Of a DNA stretch of 64,000 nucleotides, positions 58,752 through 64,000 are shown in pieces. Positions within the stretch are counted from its first letter, which is position 1. Each line of letters begins with the position of its first letter. A model generated the notes under the pieces. That model saw only the letters and a list, made by a program, of their open reading frames with translations. It did no database searches and had not been told where the DNA came from. Both the position numbers and the translations under genes were made by a program. The stretch covers positions 53,914,888 to 53,978,887 of the forward strand of contig OZ020589.1 in assembly GCA_963971535.1 (NCBI GenBank). The letters run 5' to 3'. Origin of the DNA: Notolepis coatsorum (Eukaryota > Chordata > Actinopteri > Aulopiformes > Paralepididae).

Positions 58752-61700
58752 ATGATGAACACTCCACGAAACGGTCCTCCTAACGTAGAACGCCCGCGGC
58801 GCAGACGACAGCCACCTCCGTACTTAGAGGATTACGCTGTCAGTCAACTACCTAGCCTTCTACAAACGGTAAACGCGGTAAAAGTAGAAAGTAAAATTAT
58901 GTCTGACCTTAACGACCAGGTTACCCCGACCACAGAGGCCCTAGTGGGTTCTAATGTAACTGACCAAGCTCACGGTGGGGACCAGGAGGGAGCTGACATG
59001 CCTTTACCCCCCGCCAATACCGAAGAAGTAGTCCCCGACCAGCCCCGGGAGGAAGACAACCCTACAGAGAGAGAACTCTGCACGGAAGAAGAGGAGGAGA
59101 GCGCCGAGGAAATAGAGCTCCAGGACTCCCCAACGAGTACCGCCAGGAGCGGCTCACCTCTACAACCGTCTTCCCCCAGCGAAGCGGAGAGGATGCTATC
59201 ACAGGCGTTCCTCGTCAGCCTGACAGCCTCTACCGAACGCGATCGACTCCAGGGTGAACGCGATCGACTTCAGGGTGAACGCGATCGACTCCAGACACAG
59301 CAACGGAGCGAAGAAGAGCGCATACGCCTGGAGATGAGACGCCTTCAGACGGAAGAGAATATGGCAAGAGACCGAGCAGACACCCAGCGTGCCGCTGCCG
59401 GTGCCCAAAGAGAAGCAGAGCGCGACCTCGCTCTCATCCAGCGCGAAACCGAGCGCGACAGACTACAAGCCGAGCGCGACAAGCTACAAGCGCAACTAAT
59501 GGAGCAGCTGATCCTCAAGGCAACACCCTCTCCCTCCGCCAGGGGTTCAAGGAACTCGTCGAGACAACAGTCAAGGGCAGCGTCTCCTAACCGAGCAAGC
59601 GACCCTGAACTTGACCAACAGACCAAGCCTATACCCCCCGCAGACCCCCTTCCCCGACCGGTCCAAGCGAGACCCAGCTACAAGGAAGGAGCAGCATACA
59701 CTGCGGAGAAGCTAAATAAACGACTACAGGATCTAGAGGACCTGATAGAAGAAGAAGAGGGAGAGGAGGAGAACCAAGCCCGACGACAGCACAGTACTCC
59801 ACCGGACCAGGAGGTCCAGTACAGCCCAGGCTATACCCCCGCGGCGCTGCGCTACAGACCCCCGACTCTATTCACGGGTGAGCATGACGCACGACCAGCC
59901 CCGAGGAATAGCACCTGGACCAGCGGGCCATGGTACCCTGCCGGTACCAGCCCACAGAGAGGCGCAAGAGGAGACTCGCCTAGGAGGCCTCTCCCCCAAC
60001 GCTCGCCGATGTATCAGCCATCCACGGCGTCATACATTGGTACACCGACGTTTCCAGACTTCACCTATGAGAATCGAGCACAGTACACGGAGCTCCGGAT
60101 GTGCCTAGAGACAATGATGGTGGATGTCGCTGATGAACGCCACAAGTATGCAATATTACTGAAGCACCTGAAAGTACCCCGAGCGCACAATATAGCGCTA
60201 GCCTATGCCACCTCTACGACCCCATACACCGCGGCTCTAGCAGCGCTGGACCAGAGATATGGACGTATATGGGATTACGTAATCCAAGAGATAAGGCATA
60301 TTGACCGCCTACCCCCAGCAACAGACAATCGCTCATTAGACGACCTGTCTATAAAACTGGGAGCGCAACGAGAAAAGGGTATGCACGAGCTATACGCCAA
60401 CTCTAACGTCGAGAGGATTTTAGAGAAGCTGCCACCCGCCAGACAAGAGCGCTTTAGGCGGCAGAGAGACCACCGTGATCCTAACGGTCCCGAACCATCC
60501 CTCCTCGATCTAGCCGACTTCCTGGCGAGAGAAGTCAGCAGCCTACGACTGGATACGTTCGTGCGGAGCACACCAAGCTCCAGAGAGGGACCTAGGAGAA
60601 TAAACGATGGAAGAAGATTGGTGACTGTCATGCACCAATCAGAATCAGTACCGAGCAGTAAGAACCACAGTACCCCCTCGAGAAAAGAGAAGTGGAAGAT
60701 GGTGTGCCCGTACTGCGAGAAGGAACACTGGCTGTCACAATGTGACCTGTTCAAGAAGATGAATGCAGAAGAAGTGAGTCAATGGATAAAGTCCAACAGG
60801 CGCTGTTACCGATGTGCGCGCAGTCACATGGCAGCCGAGTGCCGCCTAAAGAAGAGGTGCAGTCGGTGTGACGGAGCCCACCTAGATGTCCTACACGACA
60901 GTAACAGAAGAAAGCCTGCACCTGCACCATCGAGCAGCACAAAGGCAAGTGTCATGTACATTGACCCCGCCAGCAGCAGCGGCGCCCAAGTGCTCTTAAA
61001 GGTAGTCCGTGTAACATTGAGCTACCAAGATAAAGTCATGGACACTTACGCCGTCCTTGATGACGGGTCAGAGAAGACCCTTCTGCTCGCGTCCGCTGCG
61101 GCCCAGCTGGGACAGCGGGGGAGCGAGAACCAAATGACAATTCGGACAATAAGAAGAGATTTAAAGACGATAAAAGGCGAGAATGTCTCCTTCACTATCG
61201 CAGCAAGCGGGCAGCCAGAGCGACGGTATAGGATTACAAATGCTTTCACCAGCCAAGAAATAGGACTATCACAGTACACCTACCCCATCGCCAAACTGAT
61301 GGATAAATATGTACACCTGCGTCAACTACCTATCCCGCTCATAGACGGCGCCACCCCGACCCTGCTGATAGGCTCCGACCATGCAGACCTCATAGTCCCG
61401 ATAGACCGGGTCCATACAGGACCCAGAGGCTGTCCTGCAGCAGTCGAGACCCGCCTAGGATGGACACTACAAGGCCCCCTTGCTAAATCTCTCAACCGAA
61501 CAGCAGCCACTAGCTGCCTCCACTCCAGAGTGACAGAAGAAGACACCACTCTCCTGCAGCATGTCGAGAGGCTATGGACACTAGAGACAATGCCCTTTAA
61601 GAACGAAAAGAAAGACATTCGTTCTAAAGAAGACATTTACGCCATAAACCTCCTCGAGCAAGGGACAAAGAGAGTCACAGTCGGCGGAGTGATGAGATAC

Positions 61701-63641
61701 GCAACTCCACTCCTGAGGCGAGAGGGAATGCCCACCTTTCACGCCACGAAAGAAGCTACGGAGCGGTATCTATTGAACACAGAGCGGCGCCTAGCCAAAG
61801 ACCCCGCTCAAGAGAGTGTGTACCGCGCTGAGATTGAGAAGCTAATCACAGCGAGACACGTAATGAAGATTGACATTAAAGAGGCCGATCAGACGACCGA
61901 ATCATGGTACGTGCCGCACCACAAGGTCCACCACAACGGCAAGGATCGCATTGTGTTTAACTGCAGCTACCAGATCGGATCCCAGAATCTGAATAAAGAG
62001 CTCTTGCCCGGCCTCACACTCGCCCCCTCTCTACTAGGCGTGCTACTACGCTTCCGCCAGGACAAGGTGGCTATCAGCGGGGATATCAAAGGGATGTTCC
62101 TGCAGGTGAGACTAGTGGAGGAGGACAAGCCCCTGCTGCGGTTCCTATGGAGAGAGAGGATCGGAGATGAGCACCCCGCCATCTATCAATGGGAAGTCCT
62201 CCCTTTCGGAACTACATGCAGCCCGTGCTGTGCTACATTTGCACTACAGAAACACGTCGCAGAGGACCCAGCAGCAGATGAAGAGGTCCGACACAGTGTG
62301 AAGAACAGTTTCTATGTGGACAACTGTTTACAAAGCGTTTCGACTCAAGAAGAAGCCGAGGCTCTCCTACTCAAGCTACGCGCCTCTCTGATCAAAGGCG
62401 GCTTTGATCTCAGGCAGTGGGCCAGCAGCGACCCGCACGTATTGCGCAGCCTCTCCCCCGCGGACAAGGCTGCCAGCAGCGAGACCTGGATGGCGACCAT
62501 CCCAGGAGAAGCCCAAGAAATGACACTAGGATTAGTCTGGCGCTTCAAAACAGACTCGCTCCACTATAGACACAAACCCCTGACCACGGAGCAGGGAAGG
62601 TCGACGGCGATACCGACCACCAGACGGAGTGTGTACAGAACACTCGCCAGACAATATGACCCGTTGGGATGTATTCTACCTTACACCACCAGGGCAAAGA
62701 TGATTGTACGAGCACTATGGGACAAGGACCAGGGCTGGGACGACCCAATACCCGCACCCCTTGCCTCCACATGGAGAGAGTGGGAGACGGAACTCCGCTC
62801 ACTCCCAGGCGTCAATATACGCCGCAGCTACTTCCCACCCACAGTGAGGCCAGAGACATGCAAGATGGATCTACACGTCTTCAGCGACGCCTCCGAAGTA
62901 GCCTATGGATCAGTGGCCTACTTGCGTGCCCAAGAGAAGGGAGGAGAGATACACACCGCTTTCATCCTGGCTCGCTCAAGAATAGCCCCACGAAAGCAAC
63001 AATCTATCCCGCGTCTAGAGCTCTGCGCAGCCCTAGCAGGAGCGCATCTAGCCACGTTAATCCAACGTGAACTCACCATTCCGGTGCACAGAACAATCTT
63101 GTGGTCAGATTCCACGACAGTACTCACATGGATCAAGTCTGATTCATGCAGATACAAAGTCTTCGTGGGAGTCAGAGTCACCGAGATTCAAGAGTTAACA
63201 GAAACAGCGAGCTGGCGGTATGTGGACACCAAACACAACCCAGCTGACGTCATCACCCGGGGAATGTCCCTAGATGACCTCACCCGTCACAACATCTACA
63301 GTGACGGACCAGAGTTCCTCAAGCTCCCGGAAGGAGAGTGGCCTACGCCCACCCCACGGGAGGCGAGTAAAGAGGAGGCTGAGAACAAGAAACCTATGTT
63401 CTGTGGACTGAGCACAGTCGCCTCCACAGACCCCAACATAGATGATTGCCTCACCCTACAGAGTGCGCAACTAAAGACATTTCTGTGGCACCACCCAGAG
63501 ATTCAGCCCACTGCCGACATTTCAGCAGCTGACTACGAAGAAGCAGAACTTCCCCGACGAGCTAGACTGTCTACAGGGAGGAAAGCCCGTCCCATCAGAC
63601 AGCAGATTGCTCCACCTGGCACCCGAGAGCGACGCCCATAA
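58752..63641 (+). CDS. BEL-type Gag-Pol polyprotein (frameshifted before integrase)
   Basis: The frame is open over 1,600 codons. The likely start is ATG at 58752 or 58755. Counting residues from 58728, the order is: acidic N-terminus; a coiled-coil Gag stretch with ERDRLQG repeats (about 165-255); cysteine/histidine knuckles (CPYCEKEHWLSQC and RRCYRCARSHMAAEC, about 660-725); aspartic protease with VLDDGSEKT (about 776-784); reverse transcriptase (RIVFNCSYQ, AISGDIKGMFLQV, LPFGTTCSPCCA, FYVDN at about 1195-1199); RNase H (FSDASEVAYGS, WSDSTTVLTWI). The RT box is YVDN rather than YVDD, which I believe is usual in this fish BEL clade. Near 63540 the frame departs from the expected sequence, so the protein ends in unrelated residues at 63641. 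Confidence 0.9.
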   Translation: MMNTPRNGPPNVERPRRRRQPPPYLEDYAVSQLPSLLQTVNAVKVESKIMSDLNDQVTPTTEALVGSNVTDQAHGGDQEGADMPLPPANTEEVVPDQPREEDNPTERELCTEEEEESAEEIELQDSPTSTARSGSPLQPSSPSEAERMLSQAFLVSLTASTERDRLQGERDRLQGERDRLQTQQRSEEERIRLEMRRLQTEENMARDRADTQRAAAGAQREAERDLALIQRETERDRLQAERDKLQAQLMEQLILKATPSPSARGSRNSSRQQSRAASPNRASDPELDQQTKPIPPADPLPRPVQARPSYKEGAAYTAEKLNKRLQDLEDLIEEEEGEEENQARRQHSTPPDQEVQYSPGYTPAALRYRPPTLFTGEHDARPAPRNSTWTSGPWYPAGTSPQRGARGDSPRRPLPQRSPMYQPSTASYIGTPTFPDFTYENRAQYTELRMCLETMMVDVADERHKYAILLKHLKVPRAHNIALAYATSTTPYTAALAALDQRYGRIWDYVIQEIRHIDRLPPATDNRSLDDLSIKLGAQREKGMHELYANSNVERILEKLPPARQERFRRQRDHRDPNGPEPSLLDLADFLAREVSSLRLDTFVRSTPSSREGPRRINDGRRLVTVMHQSESVPSSKNHSTPSRKEKWKMVCPYCEKEHWLSQCDLFKKMNAEEVSQWIKSNRRCYRCARSHMAAECRLKKRCSRCDGAHLDVLHDSNRRKPAPAPSSSTKASVMYIDPASSSGAQVLLKVVRVTLSYQDKVMDTYAVLDDGSEKTLLLASAAAQLGQRGSENQMTIRTIRRDLKTIKGENVSFTIAASGQPERRYRITNAFTSQEIGLSQYTYPIAKLMDKYVHLRQLPIPLIDGATPTLLIGSDHADLIVPIDRVHTGPRGCPAAVETRLGWTLQGPLAKSLNRTAATSCLHSRVTEEDTTLLQHVERLWTLETMPFKNEKKDIRSKEDIYAINLLEQGTKRVTVGGVMRYATPLLRREGMPTFHATKEATERYLLNTERRLAKDPAQESVYRAEIEKLITARHVMKIDIKEADQTTESWYVPHHKVHHNGKDRIVFNCSYQIGSQNLNKELLPGLTLAPSLLGVLLRFRQDKVAISGDIKGMFLQVRLVEEDKPLLRFLWRERIGDEHPAIYQWEVLPFGTTCSPCCATFALQKHVAEDPAADEEVRHSVKNSFYVDNCLQSVSTQEEAEALLLKLRASLIKGGFDLRQWASSDPHVLRSLSPADKAASSETWMATIPGEAQEMTLGLVWRFKTDSLHYRHKPLTTEQGRSTAIPTTRRSVYRTLARQYDPLGCILPYTTRAKMIVRALWDKDQGWDDPIPAPLASTWREWETELRSLPGVNIRRSYFPPTVRPETCKMDLHVFSDASEVAYGSVAYLRAQEKGGEIHTAFILARSRIAPRKQQSIPRLELCAALAGAHLATLIQRELTIPVHRTILWSDSTTVLTWIKSDSCRYKVFVGVRVTEIQELTETASWRYVDTKHNPADVITRGMSLDDLTRHNIYSDGPEFLKLPEGEWPTPTPREASKEEAENKKPMFCGLSTVASTDPNIDDCLTLQSAQLKTFLWHHPEIQPTADISAADYEEAELPRRARLSTGRKARPIRQQIAPPGTRERRP

Positions 63642-64000
63642 TCTCATCAGAGTGGGTGGTCGTCTGCGGAGGGCCCCCAATCTACCGGATGACGTTAAGT
63701 ACCCGATAGTCTTGAACAGCCGACACAAGGTCACAGAGCTGATCATAAAGAAATACGACGAGGATGTACACCACGCAGGAGCAGAGAGAGTCTTCGCGGA
63801 GATCAGACGTCGCTATTGGATACTTCAAGGAAGAGAAGCAGTGCGACGCTTCCAGTGAACCTGTCTAGACTGCCGAAAGTGGCGCGCGCAGCCCAGCATA
63901 CCCCGGATGGCTGACCTACCTCCCTGTCGCCTCCGACTCGGCGACAAGCCATTCCACTCCACAGGCATGGACTGTTTTGGCCCGTTGTATATAAAGAAAG
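63541..64000 (+). pseudogene. BEL integrase region, other frame, with stop; runs off window
   Basis: Shifted by one base relative to Gag-Pol, this frame continues the element: FPDELDCLQGGKPVPSDSRL, LIRVGGRLRRAP, then a zinc-binding segment (HKVTELIIKKY, HHAGAERVFAEIRRRYWILQ). A TGA at 63856-63858 lies just before TCLDCRKW, the CXXC of the HHCC finger, where the frame should be open. The first catalytic aspartate region GMDCFGPLYIKK is reached at the window end. The frameshift and the stop indicate a defective copy or sequencing errors. Confidence 0.85.

Overview
The window is nuclear genomic DNA from a ray-finned (teleost-type) fish. The evidence is two vertebrate host genes split by GT-AG introns, a V-SINE-type tRNA-derived SINE, several fish LINE families with short tandem-repeat tails, BEL-type LTR retrotransposons, hAT- and TTAA-type DNA elements, and very many minisatellites. 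Nothing bacterial or plasmid-like is present.

Host genes, both on the minus strand. The 3' terminal coding exon of a class IA PI3-kinase p85 regulatory subunit (C-terminal half of the second SH2 domain; pik3r2 by synteny) lies at 52836-53025. Downstream in the same orientation is a complete seven-exon ifi30 (GILT, gamma-interferon-inducible lysosomal thiol reductase) gene, from the start codon at 35844 to a stop at 11529. The same order and orientation (PIK3R2 then IFI30) is known in human. All ifi30 exons join in phase 0 and rebuild the CXXC active site and the GILT signature. The gene is stretched to about 24 kb because introns 2 and 3 are filled with repeats. Two weak candidate exons of an unrecognised gene lie between the two host genes.

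Layout. 1-3321: decayed LTR-retrotransposon remnant (integrase fragments, polypurine tract, probable 3' LTR). 4110-5763: LINE 3' end whose C-terminus has expanded into a 54-bp repeat. 5764-11520: SINEs, LINE ends, a palindromic minisatellite and a TTAA-flanked element. 11524-35844: ifi30, whose introns hold SINEs, hAT and TTAA elements, a mobile element loaded with about 50 copies of a 47-bp repeat, a 37/38-bp array of about 50 copies, and a 34-bp array of about 56 copies. That last array is a tandem expansion of the ifi30 exon 2 / splice-donor junction and is split by a LINE carrying three tandem reverse-transcriptase units. 36849-38903: nearly perfect inverted repeat. 38805-47545: large LTR element with no recognisable coding capacity. 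49310-52331: two minisatellites downstream of pik3r2. 53144-57269: second copy of the 47-bp-repeat mobile element, with a LINE inside it. 57270-64000: BEL-type retrotransposon (5' LTR, tRNA-Tyr primer site, Gag-Pol), running off the window.

The recurring theme is tandem duplication: exon ends of both host genes (61 bp, 34 bp, 44 bp) and parts of LINEs (54 bp, 1680 bp) have been duplicated in place. The most unusual results are the minisatellite made of splice donors in ifi30 intron 2 and the duplicated ifi30 last exon with two possible acceptors. Identities and copy counts are by eye and approximate.
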